Source of the DNA: Diadema setosum
Lineage: Eukaryota; Echinodermata; Echinoidea; Diadematoida; Diadematidae
Direction of reading: 5' to 3'
Assembly: GCF_964275005.1 (NCBI RefSeq)
Contig: NC_092706.1
Coordinates: 11,699,846-11,763,845, forward strand
DNA: 64,000 nucleotides
Made by a program: the position numbers and the translations under genes. The notes below the pieces were generated by a model that saw only the letters and a list, made by a program, of their open reading frames with translations, was not told the DNA's origin and searched no databases. The number at the start of each line of letters is the position of its first letter. Within the stretch, counting starts at the first letter, position 1. Positions 13,481-25,329 of this stretch are shown here, piece after piece.

Positions 13481-14510
13481 ATTTCCCTTTTCCTTTTTCC
13501 TGCCGTTTGTCTTCTTCATTGTCTTCTTCTTTGTCCATTTCATCTTTTTCTTTTTCTACTCCTTCGTCTTTTCTTTCATCTATACGTCTACTTACTCTTC
13601 TTTCGTACTTCTCTTTCTTCTTCATGTGCCTTTCTTCAGTTTTTTTCAGAAACTGCTTGAGAGAATATTATCATTGACTACTAACCCAAGTTATGTATAT
13701 CAGTAAGCAAAAGTAGTTCTTCGCAAATATTCTAATGAAATTTGTCTCATCTATTATATAGGTAACATCTTAAAAGGAAAAAGCAACAGAGATAAAGCAA
13801 ACGTTTGACTATTAGGGAGGAATTAGTCGTAGATTTATATTTCTTATTTCTAGAGTTAACAAAATACAGCAAAGTTTGACGCAAATAGCTGGATATTGGT
13901 CAATGTTGTTTTGATTCATATTAGTCACAAAGTAGAAGAAGAAGAAACGCCATAAATTCCGAAATTATACAATTCATTCATATATTGTTGTATGGTTGTA
14001 TGTATGTATGTATGTATGTATGTATGTATGTATGTATGTATGTGTATGTAGTGTGTAGATATGCATGTGTGTGAATGCATGTATGTATACACGAATGACT
14101 GAATGCATATGTGTATATATAATAGTATGTTGTTTGTACATGTGTATATGCGTGAGTATGAAAAAAAAAAAAATTAGAAGACCGCAGAGACTGGATCGGA
14201 TAGCAGCGTCATGTATAATCCTGAGCTATTTACATCGATAATGGGTAATGTTCAGAATGCTGATTAGAGATATCACTGTAGCAAAGCAGTGACTGAAAGT
14301 GAGCTTATGGAATCTAGTGTAGTGTAACTGAACATGAGCTAATGATGCATCGTTCATCAGACTGTGATTACTAGTATGCTAATTCAAAAAAGACGGATCA
14401 CACGTTTGAGATTATTATATCTTCATTTGGATTATCGACTTTAAGAAAAAAAAAACACCTCCCAGACATACCAGGATGATCAGAATATATTCAGCAAAGA
14501 TATGACTTTA

Positions 14511-14702
14511 TCACGAATGACTAGTGGTTAGTGACGTGCGATCCCTGACTCCTGCGCATGCGTCATCCCAGTAGTAAACTTTGTCGTGTGGGTCGAACTT
14601 AAAGAGCGTGCCGTTGGCCGCGCGGTTAATGCACCGGGGCTCACGTGACATTGTACCCGAATTTACCAAAGCACAAAGACTCACGAACTGGACTGGCAAC
14701 AC
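14511..14702 (-). CDS. Isolated exon-like ORF, function unknown
   Basis: A GC-richer island in AT-rich DNA holds an open frame whose product has balanced composition (for example CINRAANGTLFKFD and KVYYWDDAC), unlike the low-complexity frames nearby. A plausible acceptor (TTTGTGTTGCCAG) lies at the upstream end on the minus strand. No strong GT donor is apparent at the other end. The frame stops after 63 codons. I do not recognise a domain. It might be a lone exon of a gene whose other exons lie outside the window or were missed, a decayed exon, or a chance frame. Confidence 0.25.
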   Translation of the reverse strand: MLPVQFVSLCALVNSGTMSREPRCINRAANGTLFKFDPHDKVYYWDDACAGVRDRTSLTTSHS

Positions 14703-15319
14703 AAAAGATGATGAATGATGTTTTCCAGAGAAGCAGCAAACATTTCTTTCTACTTTTCGATAGAAATGCTGCTATCTGATCGCCCGATTTGCTTGTAATA
14801 TAGTAATAAACTTCAGATTACAGACCCCATGCAGGTACACTACAGATGTATCGCTGATAACAAACAGATGTGCCATCTGTGGTTGAATATTACACAAAGT
14901 GTAAACTAACACCTTCTACAGGTGGCGTGATCTTCCGACAACGCAAAGTTTTTTGCTGATCGGGAGGGGGGGGGGGTAACAAAAGCTTCGAGTCACTCAT
15001 ATCTTTCACTCCCTGTGGAAATCACAAAAGAAATTTTGTCCATTTTCAAATGCGATACTCAATAACAGTAATACTATCCATGTTTTCAAAATGGATCGGC
15101 CGTCATTTCTATCTCTTCTGCGCTTTCGGTAAGAGATAAAATATCAAATTATGTTTCATCATCTGCCACACGAATACATTTTTTTTTTTTTTTTTTTTTT
15201 TTAGGTAAACCGCACACACGCAATTGCATAATGTATTGCATGCAAGCTTATAATGCATCATATTTTGTTGATGTGTTTTATAGCATTCACTTTGGTGTCC
15301 AGGATATCATGTCTGCTGG

Positions 15320-15372
15320 ATTGGTCAATAACACGAAAAATTGAAGGTCACGTGGCGGAAAATTGGACCAAT
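15320..15372. promoter_or_regulatory. CCAAT boxes around a GTCACGTGGC E-box
   Basis: Inverted CCAAT (ATTGG) occurs at 15320-15324 and 15362-15366, and forward CCAAT at 15368-15372. Between them GGTCACGTGGC (15346-15356) contains the CACGTG E-box in the extended form bound by USF/MITF/TFEB-type bHLH-ZIP factors. The clustering of motifs with known promoter roles is seen; promoter activity is inferred, and no transcript is assigned. Confidence 0.3.
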
Positions 15373-15779
15373 CACACTGCACGTTGTAAAAGTTGGATGT
15401 GCTATTGATTCGCAGTAATATTATCTACGTCAATCTCCTAAGCATGTGCTCTATGTTTTCTGGCTTACAATGTTGTTAACTTTGCATAATTTACATTTTG
15501 GAAAAAGATTGTTTTTCTTATTTAATTGCGCGCACACATAAAGTGACACGTCTTCAAAATGAATACAAAAATTATATACATTTATGTATATTCATTTCAA
15601 TACTTCTTAGTAAATATTCTGTAGCTTTGCTTTACAACCCATTATGTTATTGTGTGATTATACGTATATATTTTCATATATTTCATATATCATGAATTTG
15701 TTTATTGTTTTTCTTGTAGCACAATATGTTTTGTACATTTATTTTGTTAAAATGAAAATGAATATATGAAATATGTAAG

Positions 15780-15844
<65 letters not shown>

Positions 15845-17809
15845 CAAACATACATACATACATACATATGTCTTTGTAGCTTTGTCTTTTCAATCATTAA
15901 TTTCATGTGATTTTACACCTTAAGGCTGGCGTTCTTTTCACGGTAAGAGTCTGGTCACGTTGTCGTTTGGACTCACTGTGGTTGCCAATTACTTCATCAC
16001 TACAACTCTTGTTATATCTTAGAGACAGGGAAAAACATATGCGTTTGAGACTATAGACGTCGAGTGAATCCGATTTGAATAAATCACTTTGCTAATCATG
16101 AGCAGGGAGCTCTGTGCGTACATTCACTCTCGAGTCTGTGCAGTACACATCACAAGTACACGTGTCCTTGCTAGCTCTTTTCGAAAGATTTGGAAAACAG
16201 AGTTTTCAGTAACATTATCTTGGTAAGATGTTGAGGGACTGTGTACTTTTCATTGAAAAAAGAAAACCCATCTATGAAATTCTTTTTATCTCTCTTATTA
16301 TGAATATCGCTGGACTATTCTGACGTCACAGGTTGTTGTGAATTTCCATTCAGAGGAATGGAATTATCAAACCACTCTGGTAGCCTTGAACTCGTACGAT
16401 TTTCCTCAAACATTCACTGCGTGTTTCATTAAAATGTCTGCATTCACATTAACCCGCACAATATACTTTGGAGAAACATTCCCGTAAAGAATGTCGATTG
16501 GAGCCTATTATATTTGTATGTAACTGAAAATAAACCTAAATTTGAACTTGAGCTTGTATCTCACAAAAGCTGATCATTCCCCTTCGTAGATTATTTTATG
16601 CAGATGAAATCTACTAATTTCATTAAACACTTTTATGTACATGAAATCATCTAATTTCACTAAACATGAAGACATGATTATAAAGTATAATCATAATTAC
16701 ATCCATGTGTATTTGTTGTACTTCTCACCAGGATACACGCATCTTGTATTCATTTTATCACAACAACGTGTTCATTAAGGTGATATCAAAAATGGCAACC
16801 ACATACTTGAATCATTATTTGTGACAGAAGTTCACTTTGTTTCTACATCCAAGATGTCTCTATCAAAATGCAGCCACCATCTCCTAAACATACACGCAAC
16901 TAAAAGACAATGAAAGCAAATATATAAAATAATTATAACAACAGAAGTATACGCACACTATCTCGAACCTCACAAGAAATTCAAATTCAGCTGTTGAAAG
17001 TTAGTCGAAAATGGTCAAAGAACTTTTCAAAGTAATAAGAAAATGAGGTTGTCCCCCTAAACCTGACATTAAGAAATGTACTTTTTTTATTTGTTTATTT
17101 TCTCTGGCAGTGACCCGGGAAATGTGCATTGTCGTTGGGTCCCTCCTACAGGCGTAAGTTTTCTAAACTTTTTATTCAAGCTCGCATCAATGGCCGGTTA
17201 GTCGTCCCTGTCGGGGCGCTATTTAACATGCCTGTGGGCTGGCTATTGTGATCCAGAATTCTATGCATCGTCTGAGTGGACCGTATATGAAATAACGGCC
17301 TGTCGGCCTGGGCAATTGTCCCTGATTTTTTCGAGGGTCAGCGTGTAGCTAACTGCTTGTCAGAAAGAACCTTAATACTCCTTCATCATCGAGAATAAAA
17401 TGCATCTTTTACTGGGGCTATACCTACAAGAGAAAGAGAAGAAATGAACCGCTCTGATTTACAGGAGAAGAAGAAAAAAGAAGGTGGACGGCGAGGGGGA
17501 AGTGAATCAACGGAAGGTGATGGTGGTGTTAGAGAAGAAGGAAAAATCTAAAGCAGTGATCAAGCAGCAGACGAGACATCAGCAAGAAAGAGGAAGTATG
17601 AAACAATTAGATTTAAAACAAAAAGAATTGTATAGAATGAACAAAATAACAGTCGAAAAAGAGAAATGGAATGATAATGATTACATAAAAGAGAAAACAA
17701 ACACTGTAGATGAAAAGAAAGGAAAATAAATCAAAAACACGAAGGAGGCTGCGACAATTTGGATGGCAGACCCGAGAAGAGATAGCTGATTAAAAATAAA
17801 GAAAGATAT

Positions 17810-18079
17810 ATAGTATGAAGAAGTTCATCGCAAAATGGGCTAAGCGCCTTTTTTAAGCATTTTAAAGTAAATCTGTCATGAGATTGAGGGAAATACAACT
17901 TTTTTTTTTTAGTGGTGCCTCACTTGTTACATAACAACAATATTCTTTAAGTTATGATGATACTCAGTATTTTCTCATTACTTTGTCTGTTTTTTTTTTC
18001 TCAGCAGTTTTAATGTCGAATATCTCAACTTAACAAGAATGGAGTTAGTTTGTTTTGCGATAAAACTCTTCATATCCCA
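17810..18079. mobile_element. Fold-back MITE-like element, family A copy 2
   Basis: The left arm (17810-17843, TATGAAGAAGTTCATCGC) and right arm (18044-18079, read on the minus strand as TATGAAGAGTTTTATCGC) are inverted repeats about 200 bases apart. The arm core matches the element at 7993-8254, and part of the interior is shared too. It is non-coding. Confidence 0.6.
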
Positions 18080-20028
18080 TTTTATAGATGAGATGTCCAT
18101 TCCACGGCATCATCGAATCCTTTCACAGTACGACTCCTAGTGGTGTGCACGCCAAAATAATGACACTCATTAAATTCTCTTTTTTCATGTGAAATCTGAA
18201 AGAAGAACTTTATCCTTTGCATCACATCGTTCTAGAGGCTCAACGACTTCAATTTGATTTGCAAAAAGAACAAATTACCTAAATTAAATTGAATTGAATT
18301 ACTCGGCACTAATCAGTTTTTACTGTCATCATAGAGGCTGTAGTTTATTTTCATGGATGTAAATACCAACATAAGACTAAACCGTTTATGACGTCATCAT
18401 TTTGCATATATTTCAACTCTTGCAACTGATGAAATTATAAAAAGCACGTTCAGTTTCAAATTTCTATAACTTTCCAATACATTGTTTAATGTTTTAAGAT
18501 CCTATAACTTTCTAACACTAATGAATATCGAAGAACCATTGCAGTTGTATTCATACATTCGATATCGTAATTACAGTTTCAACGTGGGAGTGGGGAACTT
18601 TCTGTAAAAAGGAACACACTTTATCATAATGTCAGTGTTGAAAAGTAAAATTACAGTTTCTGATACAGGGTTACCGCCAATCCAATATGGCCAGCAAAAT
18701 CGTCAATTTTAACAAATTTTCTTTATGTCCTGTATGCTGTAATTACGTCGTTTCTCTAACCTGCTCCGTTGGCGTTTCATCATAATCATGAGCCTTGATG
18801 ATTATATCCAAATTTAAGAGGAAGAAAATTGCCATTTTAAGTGTTTTCTTTTTCTGAAGTGAAACACCCACGTTGCTATAAAGGATGAAAAAAAAAGTGG
18901 AGGGTATAATTACACGTTAAACCGCTGCAGTGTACTCAGCATTGTTTGCGTGTAATGTAGAGGGTAATTCGGTTGATTGTGTAGCAGACGATTTCACAAG
19001 TGGCGCCATTGTTGCCGTTTTGAACAGCTTGGCCTCGCGCGCATTCACGCTCGATAATAAATTGTCCGCGCGTAGTGGATTTCGATTCCGTCAATTACAA
19101 CTTCGTGATACAAATATCTGTGGCAAGAGAAAAGGAGCAATCATGGATAGGGGTATTAGGGCGATATGACCACCAGTGAAGAAACGGCACGCGGCAGTCA
19201 CTGTGTTGAAATGTGCTTTTGATCGGATTCATCGCGTAATTACGAACGTCTTCTTAACCCATAATTTCTGTGCCAGGAACTTTGGAGAGTGTGTACATCG
19301 CTACTGGATATCCTGTGCCCATCAGCGTTCAATGCACAAAAAGGGTTAGATAACCCAAGGTATTAATAAATCGTAATATGATTTGTACTTCATGACTTTT
19401 GTTCTTTTCATCCGTGTATCTACGATTTCATTGAAATGGGGCTACACTTTATTTAGCAGATTCTGCCAAATTCATGTGGTTGTTGTTGTTGTTGTTGTTG
19501 TTGTTTTTAAATCCCATAATTTTACATCAGGCCAAGTAGGTCTAGGTCTCTAATACATTTAATGTCATTACTTAACTAACAGTGGCTAAAAGTACGGCCG
19601 TTTTCCATTTCATAAGTTCTCAACGTCAATGTGTGTGATGCTTAAAAAAAGATGACAAGAACGAGGGAAAGAAAGAAAGACTCAATATTCAAATTAATAC
19701 CGCCATCTACGCCGGCGAGTCTCAATCATTACGGACAAGCATGACAAAAGCTAACACAGTCGTAACACCTGATTTAGAGCGAGAGCGCAGCATGTTTACA
19801 GAGAGATGACTTTGCTTGTTGAATATAAACCCATCGCACACACGCACACACACACAAATCGGAATTACCTCGACACACATCAGAAAATAGATCGAATCTT
19901 TTGAATATATACTTCTTCATTTGATAATAGTGGTTACACCCACAAATTGTGAGGAGTTAGGGGCCCATTGTTGTTACGCTTTTCATGCTATTCACAAAAC
20001 GCGTTGCGAGAAAGTAGTCAGAACACTC
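18080..20028. other. Gene-free stretch
   Basis: No gene recognised. The AATTG repeats at about 18282-18302 resemble a LINE tail. Bases 18920-19340 are GC-richer, with a 79-codon frame of unremarkable composition and no visible splice sites. A (GTT)n repeat lies at 19480-19506. Confidence 0.45.
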
Positions 20029-20036
20029 TTTAAACT

Positions 20037-23000
20037 CACTGGCGTAGCCAGGGGGGGGGGGGGGGGGCGATGGGGGCGGTCGCCCCCCCTAAGATTTGGA
20101 CCGGGGATTTGGGAGGCGGAAAAAAAAAATGCGTGTATACTGTATGCATGCACATGAAGCGGGTCTCCTTTGCAACCTTTCATCAAATAAGACATTTTTT
20201 TGAATATTTCACTCAAAGTGTGCACCAGATCGTTGAATTTCAATTCAAAATATGCAAAATCTCTCGTGCTTGGGAGGGGGTATCCCCCTCCCAAACCCTC
20301 CCCCTCTGTGCCTCATTCCCTAGCTTAGTACACTTTTTAGATTTACCAAAAAAAATATGAATAATTCTGAGTGCACAAGACTTATCACTTATATTACGAA
20401 AACTCAAGGTTCCCTCATGTATAAGGGGAGTTTCCCCTTTTAATCGACCCTTTCCTCCCTCAGCCCCCCCCCATCAGTTTTTTTTTTTTTTTTGTGATTT
20501 CCCAAATGTTGATTCCATCAAATATGCGTATACGAGATATCTCAATTTCAACCTTAAAAAGGCAAAAGCTCTATCGGAAGGGAAGGGTGGAGATAACACT
20601 CGCCCACGCCTTCTCCCTGCTTGCCCGCCCCTCCCCCCCCCCCCTTCCACCATGCATAGAAGTAGACTGTGGCTATACCCAGATCGCTTTATTTCAATTC
20701 TAAAAACGCAAAAGCTCCGCGAGCGGGAGGGGGAATCCCCCTTCCCCTAAGCTCTACCTCACTAGACTTTATACATAGACACAGATGGTGCACATTCGGA
20801 ATAAGAGCTAAATTCCGTGATTTTAACACTTCGATGAAAAAGTATTGCACCAAAAATTTGCACCAGATCGCTGAATTTCAGGTCTGAAAACGCAAAATCA
20901 CCTTCGTGTGGGAGGGGATATGCCCCTATCTACACCCTCGTGTGCATGCTTTTTCTGTTTGATTGCTGAACTGCAGACAGCGTTCATGATATTCAGTGTA
21001 AGAATTAATACAAGAAGATTGTTTAAATGATATACCATTTTATAGGCAAATTGTTCAAGAATAATCTACACTAAAATATACTGCAACTGTAAACAAGTGG
21101 GACTGTTTCAACTCGTTAAAACACGCAAAAACATGCATCAAATTGCACCATTTGCAACATCAAAATGCAAAAAGTTCTCACCGTGGGAGGGGGGACACCC
21201 CCCTCCCACACCCTCCCCTCCCCCTTCGCTCGCTCCGCTCGCTCGGGTTCAGTCGCGTTCATGATATTCAGTGAAAAGAATTAACACAAGTACCATTAAT
21301 ATAGGCAAATTGTTCAATAATAATCTACATCAAAATATACTGCTACCTTAAACAAGTGGGACTATTTCTCGTCGATAAAACGCGCAAAAACATGCATCAA
21401 ATTGCACCATTTGCAACATCAAAATGCAAAAAGTTCTTACCGTGGGAGGGGGGACACCCCCCTCCCACACCCTCCCCTCCCCCCTCGCTCGCTCCGCTCG
21501 CTCGGGTCCAGTCGCGTTTATGATATTCAGTGAAAAGAATTAACACAAGAAGTGTATTTGAATTGTACCATTTTATAGGCAAATTGTTCAATAATAATCT
21601 ACATCAAAATATACTGCTACCTTAACAAGTGGGACTGTTTCTCGGCGATAAAACGCGCAAAAACATGCATCAAATTGCACCATTTACAACATCAAAATGC
21701 AAAAAGTTCTTACAGTGGGAGGGGGGACACCCCCCTCCCACACCCTCCCCTCCCCCTCGCTCGCTCCACTCGCTCGGGTTCAGTCGCGTTCATGATATTT
21801 AGTGAAAAGAATTAACACAAGAAGTGTATTTAAATTGTATCATTTTATAGGCAAATTGTTCAATAATAATCTACATCAAAATATACTGCTACTTTAAACA
21901 TGTGGAACTGTTTCTCGTCGATAAAACGCGCAAAAACATGCATCAAATTGCACCATTTACAACATCAAAATGCAAAAAGTTCTTACCGCGGGAGGGGGGA
22001 CACCCCCTCCCACACCCTCCCCTCCCCCTTCGCTCGCTCCGCTCGCTCGGGTTCAGTCGCGTTCATGATATTCAGTGAAAAGAATCAATATAAGAAGTGT
22101 GTTTAAATTATACCATTTTATAGGCAAATTGTTCAATAATAATCTACATCAAAATATACTGCTACCTTAAACAAGGGGGACTGTTTCACGTTGATAAAAC
22201 GAGCAAAAACATGCATCAAATTGCACCATTTGCAACATCAAAATGCAAAAAGGTCTTACCATGGGAGGGGGGACACCCCCTCCCACACCCTCCCCTCCCC
22301 CTCGCTCGCTCCACTCGCTCGGGTTCAGTCGCGTTCATGATATTCAGTGAAAAGAATTAACACAAGAAGTGTATTTAAATTGTACCATTTTATAGGCAAA
22401 TTGTTCAATAATAATCTACATCAAAATATACTGCTACCTTAAACAAGTGGGACTATATCTCGTCGATAAAACGCGCAAAAACATGCATCAAATTGCACCA
22501 TTTACAACATCAAAATGCAAAAAGTTCTTACCGCGGGAGGGGGGGGGGGGACACACCCTCCCCTCCCCCTTCGCTCGCTCCGCTCGCTCGGGTTCAGTCG
22601 CGTTCATGATATTCAGTGAAAAGAATCAATATAAGAAGTGTGTTTAAATTATACTATTTTATAGGCAAATTGTTCAATAATAATCTACATCAAAATATAC
22701 TGCTACCTTAAACAAGGGGGACTGTTTCACGTTGATAAAACGAGCAAAAACATGCATCAAATTGCACCATTTGCAACATCAAAATGCAAAAAGGTCTTAC
22801 CGTGGGAGGGGGGACACCCCCCTCCTACACCCTCCCCTCCCCCCTCGCTCGCTCCGCTAGCTCGGGCTCAGTCGCGTTCATGATATTCAGTGGAAAGAAT
22901 TAATACAAGAAGTGTATATAAATTATACCATTTTATAGGCAAATTGTTCAATAATAATCTACACTAAAATATACTGCTACCTTAAACAAGTGGGACTGTT

Positions 23001-23204
23001 TCACGTCGATAAAACGCGCAAAAACATGCATCAAATTGCACCATTTACAACATCAAAATGCAAAAACTTCTTACCGTGGGAGGGGGGACACCCCCCTCCC
23101 ACACCCTCCCCCCCTCGCTCGCTCCGCTCGCTCGGGCTCGGTCGCTTCGCTCCCTCGCAGACTTGCACCGCCCCCCCTAAGATCAAATCCTGGCTACGCC
23201 GTTG
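20037..23204. mobile_element. Non-autonomous hAT-like DNA transposon
   Basis: The left end is CACTGGCGTAGCCAGG (20037-20052). The right end (23189-23204) read on the minus strand is CAACGGCGTAGCCAGG, giving 14 of 16 matches. Identical 8-bp direct repeats TTTAAACT flank the element at 20029-20036 and 23205-23212. An 8-bp target duplication with ends starting CA and a G near position 5 fits the hAT superfamily. No transposase frame is present. The interior holds poly-G/C tracts, several diverged copies of a G-rich hairpin module (about 20210, 20560, 20700 and 20860), then an array of about 273-bp units. The element is probably mobilised in trans. Confidence 0.8.
21105..23140. repeat. Tandem array, eight ~273-bp units
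   Basis: The anchor CATGCATCAAATTGCACC occurs at 21132, 21391, 21664, 21937, 22210, 22482, 22751 and 23025, giving spacings of 259, 273, 273, 273, 272, 269 and 274. Each unit has an AT-rich part (ATAGGCAAATTGTTCAATAA, CTACATCAAAATATACTGCT), then a G-rich inverted repeat GTGGGAGGGGGG-ACA-CCCCCCTCCCAC in the better copies, then CTCGCTCGCTCCGCTCGCTC. The units are very similar, which suggests recent amplification or homogenisation. Short ORFs recurring in each unit are not coding. Confidence 0.92.
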
Positions 23205-23212
23205 TTTAAACT

Positions 23213-24394
23213 CCAGCAGTTTAAAATGAAATTACCACTTTGAAGATTACCGCGATGTTATTGGCCCAGCAAATTAAGTTATTCTAACTGATGGACATAG
23301 ACAATGATTCTTACTTTATATGGGCCCAAATCATCTGTAATGATTCATGGCCCTAAAAAAGAAACATTTCCAGGAATTGGTTGTTGTTGTTGCTGCTGTT
23401 GCTGCTGTTGGTGTTTTTGTTTTTGTTTTTGTTGTTGTTGTTGTTGTTTTTACTTCTTCTGTTTATGATGTGTATCATTATACCAAGGAAACGGACCCTC
23501 TTATCATTAATGTAGTGTTTTGGATGACAGGATGAAAGCCAGGGCGAGGACTTAATGACATCATAAAAAAAAAAGTCATTAATACAGTCTGTCAGTCTAA
23601 AAGCTCGCATTTAAGGAGAATTTGTCTCACAGGAGAAACAAAGTTAAAAACCAACGGATAGTTTAGCAAATCGAGACCCAGACAAGGGCAAGAATTACCA
23701 CTTGATATATCATTGCAAGCTGACGTTAGCTTTCATTGTGTCGAGTGGAGGTGTCGAAATAGTTAGTAACCCTTTGGTCACGTGACCGTGACGTCACTTC
23801 GCAGAAAACGTGAATGCGAAACTTTGCACAATCGATTCTTTTCCTTCAAATACTTTGTGTGTAAATACTCAAACTACTTCATACGTCAATGCCGCTAAGT
23901 TCTGTTAAGTGAGCAAATCTACACGAGAAAAATTGCAGTTACATTTTTTGATGTGAATTATCATTTGTTAGATTTTGTTTCGCTACATGTTGAGCAAAAA
24001 ACTGCAAGAAGCACATTTGAATCTTCCTTTGAATTGCACCCTTCTATCCGGGCCTTCTACGCGGAAAAAAAAAGCTGAAATGCATGTAGTCATGTCAAAG
24101 ATTCAGCGGAGGATATCGTTGACATTTGATGAAGATGTACCACCACAGCAAAATTCTCAAATTGTGTGTATGTCTTTTTAGTATTATGAAATCAAATCAT
24201 CGTAGAATCAGCGTGTAACCCAGACCAAAATTGGGTATTGATATGACTGGAATCTTTGGTAGTGCAGGTTGATATCAAATTGAATGATTGTAGCCCTGCA
24301 TGTGATTACTTATGCGTGTAGCATCTGGGGGAAAAAACAACAACAAAGAATGTACTTCACGGGATTTTGTTATGAGACAGCACGCCAAGTAAAC
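23213..24394. other. Gene-free stretch
   Basis: No gene recognised. A (GTT/GCT)n-rich repeat runs about 23382-23452. A palindromic E-box next to a CRE is annotated at 23776-23796. Confidence 0.45.
23776..23796. promoter_or_regulatory. Palindromic E-box next to a CRE
   Basis: GGTCACGTGACC (23776-23787) is a perfect 12-bp palindrome centred on CACGTG. One base later TGACGTCA (23789-23796) is a perfect cAMP-response element. USF/TFE-type and CREB/ATF-type factors are known to bind such sites. The motifs are seen; regulatory use is inferred, and no neighbouring transcript is recognised. Confidence 0.35.
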
Positions 24395-24857
24395 CTTGAT
24401 ACAGCGTTTGTATCATCTCTCCTCTTCTGAAAGACTTACACTGGCTTCCGATTCGTAAACGAATATATTGTTTAAGATTTTGTTGATTGTATATAAGTCA
24501 CTCATCGGTCAAGCCCCCAGGTACATATCCGAATTATTAGTATTTAAACCTCGTAGACACACTCACAATTTGCGCAGTTCTAAGGACACTCTTCTCTTTC
24601 AAATTCCAACATGTAAAACAAAAGTAACACTGGGAGACAGAGCATTTGCCTGTGCAGCTCCCAAACTCTGAAATGATCTACCAATAGAAGTCCGGAAATC
24701 CCCAACCGTAGCAGTCTCTAAATCGCGGCTCAAAACACATCTTTTCGTTTAACTGTTCATTATTATCAAGCACATCAGAAACTTTTGCAGCGCAGAAGAA
24801 TATATGTCTATAGGTTTTGCGCTTTATAAATTGATATATTATTATTATTATTATTAT
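24395..24857 (+). pseudogene. 5'-truncated LINE (L2/CR1-like) RT C-terminus
   Basis: Conceptual translation gives the typical end of an L2/CR1-group reverse transcriptase: LKDLHWLPIRKRI, then after a frame slip FKILLIVYKSL, APRYISELL, LRSS, GDRAFACAAPKL, and after a TGA where Trp is expected NDLPIEVRKS and LKTHLFV. The 3' end is GCGCTTTATAAATTGATATA followed by (ATT)n at 24838-24857, the kind of microsatellite tail such elements leave. At least one frameshift and one internal stop show it is dead. It is a different lineage from the large element at 58.7-63.5 kb. Confidence 0.8.
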
Positions 24858-24957
24858 CCTTGGCAAAGTTTAAACGTTAAAGATTGATTTTAATCTCATT
24901 TCTTGTTTAGTGGCGTAATCTATAAGGTGCCGTTTGAAATGAATATCACCTCAGTGG

Positions 24958-25329
24958 TTAAAGGGATGGTGCAGTATTAGTGGAGATGAGAATTGTGAGA
25001 TACCAAGAAAACACTTATGAAATAGTACAGAGCATACCATTTTAAGAGGAATTCAAAGTTTATTTGATGAAAATCGGGTTTGGAATGACTGAAACATCCA
25101 AAACCAAAATAAAACAAAACGATCGTAATAAAAGGTGGGTCCCACACTTTATTAGAATCGCTCTGTTTGGATATCCCAGCCAATTCAAAACCAATTTTCA
25201 TCAAATAAACGTTGAATTCCTCATGGAATTACATGCTCTTTCATATCTCATAAGAGGTTCTCATTATCTCACCAAAAAATGTTAGCAACCTGAAATTAGG
25301 TCTCAACCAAAACTATACGATCCCTTTAA
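24958..25329. mobile_element. Fold-back MITE-like element, family B copy 1
   Basis: It begins TTAAAGGGATGG and ends ATCCCTTTAA. The two halves are inverted repeats over most of the length: for example GTTTATTTGATGAAAATCGG near 25050 pairs with its reverse complement near 25195. A homologous element lies at 27233-27623. The frames found on both strands with similar peptides are by-products of the palindrome. Confidence 0.7.

Larger units (their letters stand above)
13490..17809. other. Gene-free AT-rich stretch
   Basis: Simple repeats here are (GTAT)n at 13997-14043, poly-T at about 15180-15202, (AT)n at 15783-15842 and (CATA)n just after. A poly-G run lies near 14967-14978. A CCAAT/E-box cluster (15320-15372) and an exon-like island (14511-14702) are listed separately. 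Bases 17090-17400 are GC-richer, non-repetitive and may be regulatory. The sequence near 16505-16560 (AAAATAAACC..AAATTTGAACTTGA) resembles a LINE 3' tail. Confidence 0.5.

Noticed and set aside
13290..13706. 138-codon poly-Phe frame and its poly-Lys partner on the other strand
   Set aside because: Both are translations of the (TTC)n microsatellite, with no other protein character.
21105..23140. CRISPR-like array
   Set aside because: The repeats are about 273 bp, directly tandem without unique spacers, and lie inside a eukaryotic transposon.
21397..23229. Recurring 64-79 codon frames, which might suggest a repeated gene
   Set aside because: They are identical segments of the ~273-bp tandem unit read in frame, interrupted by poly-C/G tracts and not starting or ending consistently.
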